A stretch of 10,969 nt of DNA from JAWXBM01 sp034440115 (GTDB lineage Bacteria; Pseudomonadota; Gammaproteobacteria; Xanthomonadales; SZUA-36). The stretch covers positions 1 through 10,969 of the forward strand of contig JAWXBM010000002.1 of assembly GCA_034440115.1 (NCBI GenBank). The letters run 5' to 3'. Below, one piece after another: positions 1-7,252 of this stretch. The position numbers and the translations under genes were made by a program. Every line of letters begins with the position of its first letter. The first letter of the stretch is position 1. The notes under the pieces were generated by a model. It was not told where the DNA came from. It searched no databases and saw only the letters and a list, made by a program, of their open reading frames with translations.

Positions 1-1
1 C

Positions 2-157
2 GGTACGTTCGAAGTGAAAGTATTGCAAGGCAAAGACTGCACGATCACCAACACAGTATTCTACGAGGGTATCCCAACGCTGAGCCAGTACGGCATGGCA
101 CTGATGGCCCTGTTGATGCTGGGTGTAGGCTTTGTAAGCTTCCGCCGCTTCGTGTAG
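2..157 (+). CDS. C-terminal end of an IPTL-CTERM sorted surface protein (partial)
   Basis: Open frame from the left edge to a TAG at 155-157, giving the last 51 residues. Its end has the three parts of the IPTL-CTERM sorting signal: the motif IPTLSQYG at residues 24-31, a hydrophobic stretch at about 32-45 (MALMALLMLGVGFV), and a short basic tail (FRRFV). In the known family this tail is recognised by an exosortase-type system that handles exported proteins in proteobacteria. The visible part upstream of the tail (GTFEVKVLQGKDCTITNTVFYEG) contains one Cys and gives no enzymatic clue; such proteins are often large repeat-bearing surface or matrix proteins. The body of the protein lies outside the window. 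The stop codon is embedded in a REP-like hairpin, so the 3' end of the gene and the repeat share bases. Confidence 0.85.
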   Translation, partial: GTFEVKVLQGKDCTITNTVFYEGIPTLSQYGMALMALLMLGVGFVSFRRFV

Positions 158-177
158 GAGCGCGCCCTGCGCGCGAA
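153..177 (+). repeat. REP-like palindrome, copy 1
   Basis: Head TGTAGGAG (153-160), then a perfect stem GCGCGC (160-165) / GCGCGC (169-174) around the loop CCT, then GAA. It matches the element at 10499-10523 in head, loop size and tail, while the stem bases differ but remain paired. The head contains the stop codon of the preceding gene. A possible degraded inverted partner is at about 212-227, where the end reads as TGTAGAACC on the minus strand. The hairpin may also stabilise or end the transcript from the left, but it has no U-run. Confidence 0.7.
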
Positions 178-259
178 GGTCTGGCAAACCTGCGGGTTGG
201 GCTGAGAATGGGTGAACCAGGTTCTACACCCAGCGCTTCCGCAGCTTCATCCTCAGCGC

Positions 260-922
260 CTACCGCACAGATGATTTGAGCTGGGCAAGTTCTCGCTGCA
301 GGCTATGTTGTGCCGCATGAATGTGGCTCTTCATGATAGCAGTGGCCCACTCACTGTCTTTTGCTTCAATTGCCGCGACTATTTCCAAATGGTGGGCCGC
401 ACTCCGTAACATCTCCACCGGTTCGTATTTCGCAAATGTGCGCATCACAAGGGGAGCATCAATCAGCACAGGCATCAGGACGGAGAGCCGAGGGCTTCCT
501 GCAATGTCGAGAATCGCTTTGTGGAAACGGCTGTTCATTTCTCCAACACGATTCATAAACCCAGGAGGCCGACGCTCGCACTCTTCGTACTGCATCTTGG
601 CCAACTCTCTGAGGTATTCAATTTCTTCCTTAGTCGCACGCATGGCGGCCCGAGCGGCGCCATAAGGTTCGAGCAGCGCGCGAAGCTCGAAAACTTCGTT
701 CGAGTCGACGTCACTCCAATCGACAACGACTGCGCTTTGGTTGGAAACAACCTGCACCAAGCCTTCGGCTTGAAGTCGCCTGAGCGCTTCCCGCACTGGG
801 GTACGACTTACTCCGCTCGAGTCTGCAATTTCCTGCTCGGTCAGGCGGAATGCAGGCGCGTACTCCCCGCTGACGATTCGTTCCCGTATCAGTTGATATG
901 CTTTTTCAACAGCTTTTGCCAT
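260..922 (-). CDS. GntR-family transcriptional regulator with FCD ligand-binding domain
   Basis: This 220-residue protein has the usual length and layout of the FadR-type GntR subfamily. An N-terminal winged helix-turn-helix spans about residues 5-70, with the family signature LTEQEIADSSGVSRTPVREA at 27-46. An all-helical FCD domain covers about 75-210. Probable metal or ligand-binding positions are N130 and H134 (NSRFH), H178 (HHLEI) and H200 (KSHIHAA). The first position is Asn, where many members have Asp. The regulator is transcribed away from the catabolic operon across a 133-bp gap with two GTATAC palindromes, so it probably controls both that operon and itself, with a carboxylic acid or CoA-linked intermediate as likely effector (inference). 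The ATG at 922 was chosen because the HTH domain begins directly after it; the ribosome-binding site is weak. The domain call is firm, the effector unknown. Confidence 0.9.
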   Translation of the reverse strand: MAKAVEKAYQLIRERIVSGEYAPAFRLTEQEIADSSGVSRTPVREALRRLQAEGLVQVVSNQSAVVVDWSDVDSNEVFELRALLEPYGAARAAMRATKEEIEYLRELAKMQYEECERRPPGFMNRVGEMNSRFHKAILDIAGSPRLSVLMPVLIDAPLVMRTFAKYEPVEMLRSAAHHLEIVAAIEAKDSEWATAIMKSHIHAAQHSLQRELAQLKSSVR

Positions 923-960
923 TTAATTTATGAGTTCAATCTGAAGTTGCATCTTGTTAG

Positions 961-968
961 TGTATACA
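961..968. promoter_or_regulatory. Operator-like palindrome, regulator-proximal (TGTATACA)
   Basis: Perfect 8-bp palindrome TGTATACA with core GTATAC at 962-967. It resembles the GT-N2-AC half-site pattern known for FadR-type GntR regulators. It covers the -10 box of the leftward promoter of the regulator gene, so binding here would suit autorepression. A second short palindrome, TTGTACAA, follows at 971-978 and may be an auxiliary site. Assigning the site to the adjacent regulator is inference. Confidence 0.55.
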
Positions 969-989
969 ATTTGTACAATAATTGGCCAA
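961..989 (-). promoter_or_regulatory. Candidate leftward promoter of the GntR-type regulator
   Basis: On the minus strand a -35 box TTGGCC (989 to 984) is separated by exactly 17 bp from a -10 box TATACA (966 to 961). Each matches the sigma-70 consensus at four of six bases. The -35 lies in the 10-bp palindrome ATTGGCCAAT (981-990) and the -10 in the TGTATACA operator-like site. The predicted start point lies about 30 bp before the regulator's ATG. Confidence 0.5.
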
Positions 990-991
990 TA

Positions 992-1020
992 ATGGTCGAA
1001 ATGGGGTAAGAATGTATACT
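992..1020 (+). promoter_or_regulatory. Candidate rightward promoter of the catabolic operon
   Basis: A -10 box TATACT at 1015-1020 lies about 36 bp before the CoA-transferase ATG. At 17-bp spacing the -35 position (992-997, ATGGTC) is poor, which fits a weak or activated promoter. The -10 sits inside the GAATGTATACTTTC palindrome, so a protein bound there would block RNA polymerase. Evidence is sequence pattern only. Confidence 0.45.
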
Positions 1021-1023
1021 TTC
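1010..1023. promoter_or_regulatory. Operator-like palindrome, operon-proximal
   Basis: GAATGTATACTTTC is palindromic at six of seven base pairs; only the T/T pair flanking the GTATAC core fails. It shares that core with the site at 961-968. The two cores are centred 52 bp apart, close to five helical turns, so bound regulator dimers could sit on the same face of the DNA. It overlaps the -10 box of the rightward promoter. Confidence 0.55.
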
Positions 1024-1055
1024 CTGCTGTTTCGCCTTCACTTCGGACAGAAATT

Positions 1056-2264
1056 ATGAAGCGGACCAATAAACCTCTCCAAGACGTTCGAATTCTGGAT
1101 TTGACTCACATGCTCTCTGGTCCATACGGCACCATGATTCTGGCTGATCTGGGTGCTGAGACCATCAAGGTTGAGCCGCCGCAGGGTGAGGGCACTCGCA
1201 AGCTGCTGGCTACCGATCCGAAGAATTCACTGGATGGTTTTGGCGCTTATTACATCACGCTCAATCGCAACAAGAGCAGCGTGGCTATTGATCTGAAATC
1301 GCCGCAAGGGCTGGAGGTTTTCTACGACCTGGTGCGCAAAGCCGATGTGGTGATCAGTAATTTTAATGTGGGTGTGCCCGAGCGCTTGAGAATCGACTAC
1401 TCAACACTGAATGCCATTAATCCGCGTATCATCACCTGCACCATTTCGGGCTTTGGTTCGAATGGGCCCAAACCCAAACGGCCGGCTTTTGACCAGGTCG
1501 CACAAGCCACCGGCGGTGGCATGTCCATCACGGGCCTGGATCCAGCGCACCCGGTACGCTCTGGCATTCCGATTGGTGATTTGGGTGGCGGCATGTTTTC
1601 GGTGATGGGTATTTTGGCGGCACTGCTCGAGCGCGGCAGCAGCGGCCAGGGCCAGCACGTGGATATTTCCATGCTGGACTGCCAGATTTCCATGCTCAAC
1701 TATATGGCCACCATGTATTTTCTTTCCGGCGAAGACCCCTACCCGATAGGTAACTCACATTTCGTTCACGTGCCTTACAATACGTTCAAAGCTTCAGACG
1801 GTTTTATCGTGATTGCAGTAATTACCGATAATTTCTGGCAAAACCTCAAACAGGTTGTTCCTTGCGCCGAGTTCGAGAATGCCAAGTACGATACCCAACC
1901 GGGTCGTTGGGAAGATCAGGAAATGATCAACAACAAGCTCAATGAAGTGCTTGCCACCCATACTTCCGCTTACTGGCTGGAACAGCTTGAGGAAAAACGC
2001 ATTCCCTGTGCGCCGGTTAACAAATTCAGCCAGGCGCTGTCCGACCCGCAGGTGTTGCATCGCCAAATGGTCATTGATCTCAAGCACCCGAATGGCAAAA
2101 CCACCAAGGGGCCCGGTAACCCAATCAAGCTGTCGCGCAACAACGAAGAGTCATTTTCTGCTGCGCCGCATATTGGCCAGCAGACGGACCAAGTATTGCG
2201 TGACATGCTGGGGTACGACGATGCAGCCATCGCCGCACTGAAAGCACAGGGAGCGATTGCCTGA
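1056..2264 (+). CDS. Class III CoA-transferase (CaiB/BaiF family)
   Basis: A 402-residue protein of typical family length (about 380-420). Enzymes of this family move CoA between carboxylic acids through an aspartyl-CoA thioester. The N-terminal nucleotide-fold signature is present (LQDVRILDLTHMLSGPYGTM at residues 8-27, then DLGAETIKVEPP). The catalytic Asp is predicted to be D175 in SGIPIGDLGGG, followed by the conserved segment GILAALLERGSSGQGQHVDI. The small domain follows around 230-330 and the C-terminus returns to the large domain. It is the first gene of the operon and its TGA overlaps the next ATG by one base (TGATG), so it is probably translationally coupled to the lyase. In context it would convert a free carboxylic acid into the CoA ester used by that lyase (inference). 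The acid and the CoA donor cannot be told. The Shine-Dalgarno (GGACAG at about 1045-1050) is weak. Confidence 0.9.
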   Translation: MKRTNKPLQDVRILDLTHMLSGPYGTMILADLGAETIKVEPPQGEGTRKLLATDPKNSLDGFGAYYITLNRNKSSVAIDLKSPQGLEVFYDLVRKADVVISNFNVGVPERLRIDYSTLNAINPRIITCTISGFGSNGPKPKRPAFDQVAQATGGGMSITGLDPAHPVRSGIPIGDLGGGMFSVMGILAALLERGSSGQGQHVDISMLDCQISMLNYMATMYFLSGEDPYPIGNSHFVHVPYNTFKASDGFIVIAVITDNFWQNLKQVVPCAEFENAKYDTQPGRWEDQEMINNKLNEVLATHTSAYWLEQLEEKRIPCAPVNKFSQALSDPQVLHRQMVIDLKHPNGKTTKGPGNPIKLSRNNEESFSAAPHIGQQTDQVLRDMLGYDDAAIAALKAQGAIA

Positions 2265-3184
2265 TGAGCGAATTCATCATCGTCAATGATGTGGGGCCAC
2301 GTGATGGGCTGCAGAACCAGCCAAAGATACTGGATCCGCAACAGCGCCTGCAATTGATACAGTCTCTGCTGGATGCCGGTATGAAACATATCGAAGTGGG
2401 TGCCTTCGTGTCGCCCAAAGCCGTGCCCGCAATGGCCGGTGCGGATCAATTGTTTGCCGGATTGCCCAACCGCCCCGATGCCTGCTTCACGGCGCTGATT
2501 CCCAACATGAAGGGCTATGAGCTGGCGCGTGATGCCGGTGCTAAAAGTGTATGCATGGTGATGTATGGCACCGAAGAAATGGCCGACAAGAACGCACGCA
2601 TGACCATTCAGCAGGCAGAAGATGCCACCAAGGCCATATTGGCGCTGGCAAAAAACGACGGCATTAAAGTCACAGCCACCATTGCAGTGGCTTTTGAATG
2701 CCCGTTTGAAGGCCCGGTAGCCCCGGCCGTCATTGAAAGTACGGCGGCTCGTATGCTGGCAGTCGGGGCAGACGAAGTCTGTATTGCCGACACCATTGGT
2801 GCCGCCAACCCGGCGCAGGTTCGCCGCATGGCCTCAAACCTTGTGGATCGGCACGGCAACAGCCAGCTGAGTTTCCATTTTCACGATACCCGCGCCATGG
2901 GCCTGGCCAACGTTTATGCCGCGGTCGAATCGGGCATACGCAAGTTTGATGCATCCATTGGTGGTTTGGGCGGCTGCCCATTCGCACCAGGCGCATCGGG
3001 CAATGTGGCCAGCGAAGACGTGGTGATGATGCTGCAACAGATGGGCTATGAAACGGGTATAGATCTGCCGGCCTTGCTGAAGGCGGCCAATGTGGCTAAG
3101 GAATTGACCGGAACAGCTCCTGGCGGCCGGGCTTCGGCGTGGCTGGAGCGCTATTTGCAGCGCCAGGCTCAGGCACAAGCATAG
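2264..3184 (+). CDS. HMG-CoA lyase family protein (hydroxymethylglutaryl-CoA lyase-like)
   Basis: 306 residues, the normal length for bacterial HMG-CoA lyases, forming a single HMGL-like TIM barrel. The family cleaves 3-hydroxy-3-alkyl acyl-CoA esters by a metal-dependent retro-Claisen reaction. Diagnostic motifs are all present: DVGPRDGLQN (residues 9-18, with the catalytic Arg13 and metal ligand Asp14), EVGAFVSPKAVPAM (44-57), the metal-binding FHFHDT (204-209; H205 and H207), and GGLGGCPFAPGASGN (233-247) with the catalytic-loop Cys238 and ligand Asn247. It should therefore be active. Its partner is a CoA-transferase and not a leucine-pathway carboxylase set, so the substrate may be an HMG-CoA analogue such as a citramalyl- or substituted 3-hydroxyglutaryl-CoA (inference). 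The gene overlaps its upstream neighbour by one base. A 94-bp gap follows before the HyuA-type gene. Confidence 0.9.
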   Translation: MSEFIIVNDVGPRDGLQNQPKILDPQQRLQLIQSLLDAGMKHIEVGAFVSPKAVPAMAGADQLFAGLPNRPDACFTALIPNMKGYELARDAGAKSVCMVMYGTEEMADKNARMTIQQAEDATKAILALAKNDGIKVTATIAVAFECPFEGPVAPAVIESTAARMLAVGADEVCIADTIGAANPAQVRRMASNLVDRHGNSQLSFHFHDTRAMGLANVYAAVESGIRKFDASIGGLGGCPFAPGASGNVASEDVVMMLQQMGYETGIDLPALLKAANVAKELTGTAPGGRASAWLERYLQRQAQAQA

Positions 3185-3191
3185 ATATGGG

Positions 3192-3216
3192 CAATCCTCC
3201 GGAACGTACCGGATTG
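3192..3216 (+). other. Imperfect hairpin between the lyase and HyuA-type genes
   Basis: CAAT-CCT-CCGG (3192-3202) can pair with CCGGATTG (3209-3216) across the loop AACGTA, leaving a three-base bulge. No U-run follows, so it is not a standard terminator. It may affect mRNA processing inside the operon, or be chance. Confidence 0.25.
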
Positions 3217-3278
3217 GACAACAGAATTTTGAAACTGCGCCACCTGAAACAGAGCGCTATGAATCAACGGAGAAAAAC

Positions 3279-5339
3279 ATGAGTTATCGATTGGGCGTTG
3301 ATGTGGGAGGTACCTTTACGGACCTTTTGTTGATCAACGAAGAGACGGGTGAAACCCATACGGCAAAAGTGCCCTCGACTCCGAAGGACTCATCCATCGG
3401 TGTGCTTAATGGCGTGGCCCGAATCTGCGAAGAGTCCGGAGTAGATCCCAAAAAGATCAACCGGGTCATGCATGGCACCACGGTTGCGACCAATGCCGTA
3501 CTGACTGGTAAAGGCGCCAAGGTAGGACTGGTTACCACCAGTGGTTACAGACACCTGTTGCAGGTGGCCCGGTCATTTTGCCCCGGCGGCCTGGGCGGCT
3601 GGGTGAGCTATGTGAAAGCGCCTTTGCTGGCCCCGCTGGAATTGACCATCGAGGCCGAAGAGCGCATGAGTGCCAAGGGTGAAACGGTGCGACCGCTGGA
3701 TGTGGATGACCTGCGGGCCAAGCTGAAAAAGCTCAAAGCCACCGGCCAGGTGGAGGCGCTGACGATTTGCTTTATCAATGCTTACGTCAACGGCGAGCAT
3801 GAACAACAGGCCCGGGAAGTGGCGCTGGAAATATTCGATGATGTGCCCATCTCCATATCCTCTGATGTGGTTCCGGAAATGCAGGAATACGAACGCACCG
3901 AGACCACGGTGGTGAATTCTTATGTGCGGCCAGAAGTGGCCAGTTACATCACCAATATGCAACGGTCGCTGGATGAACTGATGGGTGAAGGCATCCAGCT
4001 TTCTATCCTGCGTTCCGATGGTGGCCTGGCTTCTTCACGCGCGGCGGCTGAATCACCGGTTAATTTGCTGCTGTCCGGGCCGGCCGGTGGTGTAGCGGGT
4101 GCGATTTATTTCACCCAGCGCGCCGGTTATGAGAATGTCCTGACCTTTGACATGGGTGGAACATCTACCGATGTTGCCTTGATCCAGAATGCCAAGGCAC
4201 GCATCCGTCGTGAAACGAGGGTCGGTGACGTAACCGTGCGGGCACCTTCGGTGGATGTGCGTACCGTGGGTGCGGGCGGCGGCTCCATCGCCTTTGTTCC
4301 GCAACTGACCAAAGCCTTGCGCGTGGGACCTCATTCAGCCGGGGCAGAACCCGGGCCAGCGGCTTATATGAAGGGCGGTACTGAGCCCACTGTGTGCGAT
4401 GCCAATGTGGTGCTGGGTTATCTGCCTTCCGATGTTCAGCTGGGTGGCAAGATGGCCATCGACAAAAAAGCCGCTGAAACGGCGGTGCAAACCATTGCTG
4501 ACGCCATGGGCATCAGCCTGATGGAAGCAGCTGAAGGCATTATCAAGATTGTCAACGAATCCATGTTTGGTGCGCTGCGCCTGGTGTCAGTTGAACAGGG
4601 TTTTGATCCAAGAGATTTTGCCCTGGTGGCTTTCGGAGGTGCCGGGCCATTGCATGGCAATGCCATGGGCATTTTGACCAACTCCTGGCCGGTGATCATT
4701 CCGCCGGGGCCGGGTGTGCTCTGTGCGTATGGTGATGCGACCACCGCGGTGCAGGATGAGGCTTCCCGTACATACGTATCCAAAGCGGTTGACCTCACCC
4801 CGCAGCAATTGATGAATGACCTGGAAGAATTGCGCCAGCGTGCGGCCGTTTCGCTGAACGCCGACGGTATTCCTGAAGCCAAGCAGGAAGTGACCTACCA
4901 GGCTGATTTACGCTATGCCGGCCAGGCGTTCCAAATCACCATGGATTTCACTGCCGAGGAGTTGCTGGAGAAAGGCCTGGCCTTGCTCACCGACAAATTT
5001 GATAACGAGCATGAGCAGCTGTTTACTTTCGCTCTGGGTGAAGACCACGAACTGGTGATGATACGTGCCATCGTTCAGGCCAGATCACGAGCCATCAAGG
5101 AAGTTGCCATTGGGCGGGCTGGGGCCAGCCTGGAAGAATGCAAAATCCACGATTCGCAGTTCTATTACGAAGGCAAAACCTACGACGTGGGAATTTACGA
5201 TCGCAGCCTGTTGCACGAGGGCATGCTGGTGGAAGGCCCTGCCATTGTCAGTGAAATGGACTCAACCACTGTGATTTTGCCCGGCTACCGGGCCACTGTT
5301 GATGCGATCGGCAACCTGCTGATCAACATCGTACCGTAA
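3279..5339 (+). CDS. Hydantoinase/oxoprolinase-family ATP-dependent subunit A (HyuA type)
   Basis: 686 residues, the usual size for HyuA-type subunits. Members of this ASKHA-fold family bind ATP and activate an amide, lactam or ketone, as in N-methylhydantoinase, 5-oxoprolinase, caprolactamase, and acetone and acetophenone carboxylases. The N-terminal Hydant_A_N domain spans about residues 4-185, with phosphate loop DVGGTFTD (8-15) and HGTTVATNAVL (65-75). The central hydantoinase A domain spans about 200-490, with RSDGG (245-249), LLSGPAGG (264-271), the second phosphate motif DMGGTSTDVA (291-300), TVGAGGGSI (329-337) and AFGGAGPLHG (451-460). A C-terminal domain follows. The stretch SFCPGGLGGWVSYVKAPLLA (99-118) may mark a subfamily. 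A good ribosome-binding site (GGAGA at 3269-3273) supports the ATG, and its HyuB partner follows after 13 bases. The family is certain, the substrate is not: ring-opening amidase and ketone carboxylase cannot be separated by eye. Confidence 0.9.
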   Translation: MSYRLGVDVGGTFTDLLLINEETGETHTAKVPSTPKDSSIGVLNGVARICEESGVDPKKINRVMHGTTVATNAVLTGKGAKVGLVTTSGYRHLLQVARSFCPGGLGGWVSYVKAPLLAPLELTIEAEERMSAKGETVRPLDVDDLRAKLKKLKATGQVEALTICFINAYVNGEHEQQAREVALEIFDDVPISISSDVVPEMQEYERTETTVVNSYVRPEVASYITNMQRSLDELMGEGIQLSILRSDGGLASSRAAAESPVNLLLSGPAGGVAGAIYFTQRAGYENVLTFDMGGTSTDVALIQNAKARIRRETRVGDVTVRAPSVDVRTVGAGGGSIAFVPQLTKALRVGPHSAGAEPGPAAYMKGGTEPTVCDANVVLGYLPSDVQLGGKMAIDKKAAETAVQTIADAMGISLMEAAEGIIKIVNESMFGALRLVSVEQGFDPRDFALVAFGGAGPLHGNAMGILTNSWPVIIPPGPGVLCAYGDATTAVQDEASRTYVSKAVDLTPQQLMNDLEELRQRAAVSLNADGIPEAKQEVTYQADLRYAGQAFQITMDFTAEELLEKGLALLTDKFDNEHEQLFTFALGEDHELVMIRAIVQARSRAIKEVAIGRAGASLEECKIHDSQFYYEGKTYDVGIYDRSLLHEGMLVEGPAIVSEMDSTTVILPGYRATVDAIGNLLINIVP

Positions 5340-5344
5340 GGAGG
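5338..5344 (+). promoter_or_regulatory. Strong Shine-Dalgarno overlapping the HyuA-type stop codon
   Basis: AAGGAGG is a full match to the anti-Shine-Dalgarno core, eight bases before the HyuB-type ATG, and starts within the TAA stop of the A subunit. This suggests coupled translation of the two subunits and fixes the start at 5353. Confidence 0.75.
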
Positions 5345-5352
5345 CTCACAAC

Positions 5353-7227
5353 ATGCCATCAAGAATCATTCAAACCAACGACGCTCCTTTCAACCGCATC
5401 GAACCCGATACCGTTACGGTAGATATCATTGAAAATGCCTTGCGCAACGCCCGTGTGGAAATGGACGCAGTTTTGTTCCGCACCGCCATGAGCCCGGGCA
5501 TCCGCGAACAGGGTGATTGCTTCCCCATGATCGCCAATCGTGACGGCAAAATGGTGGTGGGCCAGTTCGGCTCTTTCATCCATGGCTTCACCCAAGCCTA
5601 CGACGCCGATATTGAGGAAGGTGACATCATCCTCACCAATGACCCTTACATGTGCAATGCCGCGGTGTCGCATTTGCCTGACTGGATCGTGCTGGTGCCG
5701 GTGTTCAAGGATGGGCGGCATATCGCCTGGTCGGCCATGTTCGGCCACATGTCGGATAACGGCGGCATGGTCCCGGGGTCGATCCCCATCAAAGCTGAGA
5801 CCATCTTCCAGGAAGGCATTCGCATTCCGCCCACCAAGCTGTACAAGAAAGGTGTGTTGCAGGAAGACATTCTGGAACTGATCCTGCATAACGTGCGTAC
5901 ACCGCAATGGAACCGTTTCGACCTCAACGCCCTGGTTGCCGCGTGTAAAACCGCCGCCAAGCGCTGTGCAGAAATCGCCAGCCGTTTTGGTGATGATGTG
6001 TTTTATTCCACTATGGAAATCATGCTGGAGCGTAACTACCTGGCGATGAAAGCCATTATCGAAATGATCGTGCCGGAAGAACCGCGTGTGTTCGAAGACT
6101 ATGTCTGTGACGACGGCGTAGGCATGGGCCCATACAAGATTCGCTGCAAACTATGGCGCGAAGGTTCCAAGGCCATTTTTGATTTTGCAGGCACCGATCC
6201 CCAGGCGCAGAGTTCGATCAATTTTTATCTGAACGAAGATATGTTCAAGATGTTTTTCGGTTCCTTCACCATCAACCTGATCGATCCGCAAATCCTGTTC
6301 AATGATGGTTTCTACGATCTGGTGGATGTGCGCATACCGCAGGGCAGCCTGCTCAAGCCCAATTACCCGGCCGCTTTGTCGGGCCGCACCCATGCACTGG
6401 GGCGGATTTTCGATGTGATGGGCGGTTTGTTGGGGCAGAGTGCACCGGATCACATGAACGCTGCCGGATTCTCTGACTCGCCGCATCTGTTCTTCGCCGG
6501 TTATGACGAGAAGGGCGAGTGGTTCCAGTTATTCCAGATTGGCTTTGGCGGTATTCCCGGTCGGCCGGTAGGCGATGGCCCGGACGGACATTCGCTGTGG
6601 CCAGGCTTCACCAATGTGCCCAACGAATTTATCGAGGCTTATTTCCCCTTGCGCATAGAGCGCTATGATTGCATTGCCGATTCGGGTGGTGCCGGTTTGC
6701 ATCGCGGCGGTAATGGCTTGTCGGTGGCTTATCGTTTTCTGGTGGACGGAACCATTTCTGTGCACGACGAGCGCTGGTTGACCTATCCCTGGGGCGTACG
6801 CGGCGGCGAGCCTGGCCTGCGTTCCACTAAGCGTCTGGTGCGCAACGATGGCAGTGAAGAGTGGTTGCCGTCCAAGTCTGAAGGTATCAAGGTGCAGAAA
6901 GGCGACTTGCTGTACTTCAACACCTGGGGCGGCGGCGGCTGGGGCGACCCTTACGAGCGCGATGCGGCGCTGGTCAAGGCCGATGTGGATAAAGGTCTGG
7001 TTACGGCCGAGGGCGCCAAGCGCTACGGTGTGGTGATCGCTGCAGATGAGTCGGTTGATACGGCTGCTACCGAGTCTTTGCGTGCAAAACTGCGCGCTGA
7101 AAGGGGTGAAACCGAGTTGTTCAATTTCGGCGGTACCATCGAAGAGATCAAGGCCCGCTGCAAAGCGGAAACTCATCTCGAGCCACCCGTGCCTCCGACT
7201 TTTGCGCGCAGCACGACGCGCGCGTAG
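5353..7227 (+). CDS. Hydantoinase/oxoprolinase-family subunit B (HyuB type)
   Basis: 624 residues forming one hydantoinase B domain, slightly longer than many 520-600-residue members. It is the partner subunit of the preceding ATPase-like protein; in this family the B subunit completes the reaction on the activated substrate. Motifs seen: the start region DIIENALRNARVEMDAVLFRT (24-44), SPGIREQGDCFPMI (47-60), NDPYMCNAAVSHLPD (96-110) with candidate metal ligands H107 and D110, FGHMSDNGG (130-138) with H132, and the C-terminal GGGGWGDPYERD (526-537). Family members often read GGTHLPD at the first metal motif; here it is AVSHLPD, so this may be a separate subfamily. About 25 bases separate it from the amidohydrolase gene. 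The product is expected to be cytoplasmic, with no signal peptide. Whether the pair hydrolyses a lactam, imide or hydantoin, or carboxylates a ketone, is open; the neighbouring amidohydrolase favours hydrolysis (inference). Confidence 0.9.
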   Translation: MPSRIIQTNDAPFNRIEPDTVTVDIIENALRNARVEMDAVLFRTAMSPGIREQGDCFPMIANRDGKMVVGQFGSFIHGFTQAYDADIEEGDIILTNDPYMCNAAVSHLPDWIVLVPVFKDGRHIAWSAMFGHMSDNGGMVPGSIPIKAETIFQEGIRIPPTKLYKKGVLQEDILELILHNVRTPQWNRFDLNALVAACKTAAKRCAEIASRFGDDVFYSTMEIMLERNYLAMKAIIEMIVPEEPRVFEDYVCDDGVGMGPYKIRCKLWREGSKAIFDFAGTDPQAQSSINFYLNEDMFKMFFGSFTINLIDPQILFNDGFYDLVDVRIPQGSLLKPNYPAALSGRTHALGRIFDVMGGLLGQSAPDHMNAAGFSDSPHLFFAGYDEKGEWFQLFQIGFGGIPGRPVGDGPDGHSLWPGFTNVPNEFIEAYFPLRIERYDCIADSGGAGLHRGGNGLSVAYRFLVDGTISVHDERWLTYPWGVRGGEPGLRSTKRLVRNDGSEEWLPSKSEGIKVQKGDLLYFNTWGGGGWGDPYERDAALVKADVDKGLVTAEGAKRYGVVIAADESVDTAATESLRAKLRAERGETELFNFGGTIEEIKARCKAETHLEPPVPPTFARSTTRA

Positions 7228-7252
7228 CCATGAATAAGTAGACTGGACCAAC

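Noticed and set aside
178..259. Small inverted segments (AACCTGCGGGTT, GAACCAGGTTC) between the first REP copy and the regulator's 3' end, considered as a terminator.
   Set aside because: Short stems without a U-run on either strand; at most a degraded REP partner.
521..1009. Long open frame on the + strand opposite the GntR-type regulator (162 codons).
   Set aside because: It is a shadow of the regulator gene running into the promoter region; the protein has no recognisable domain, whereas the minus strand encodes a complete GntR/FCD protein.
1056..3184. Reading the first two genes as the itaconate-degradation pair (itaconate CoA-transferase and citramalyl-CoA lyase).
   Set aside because: The lyase is of the HMGL TIM-barrel type with DVGPRDGLQN and GGCPFAPGASGN, not the CitE-like family of the known citramalyl-CoA lyase, and no itaconyl-CoA hydratase gene is present.
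3192..3216. Imperfect hairpin between the lyase and HyuA-type genes considered as a terminator splitting the operon.
   Set aside because: The stem has a three-base bulge and no U-run follows, and no clear promoter is seen before the HyuA-type gene, so one operon is the simpler reading.
3259..3282. A seven-codon reading frame (MNQRRKT) whose TGA overlaps the HyuA-type ATG as ATGA, possible leader peptide.
   Set aside because: No ribosome-binding site precedes it, the composition gives no attenuation logic, and such a short frame arises easily by chance.
7230..7241. A three-codon frame ATGAATAAGTAG just after the HyuB-type stop.
   Set aside because: Too short to be a gene, and no sign of translation signals for it.
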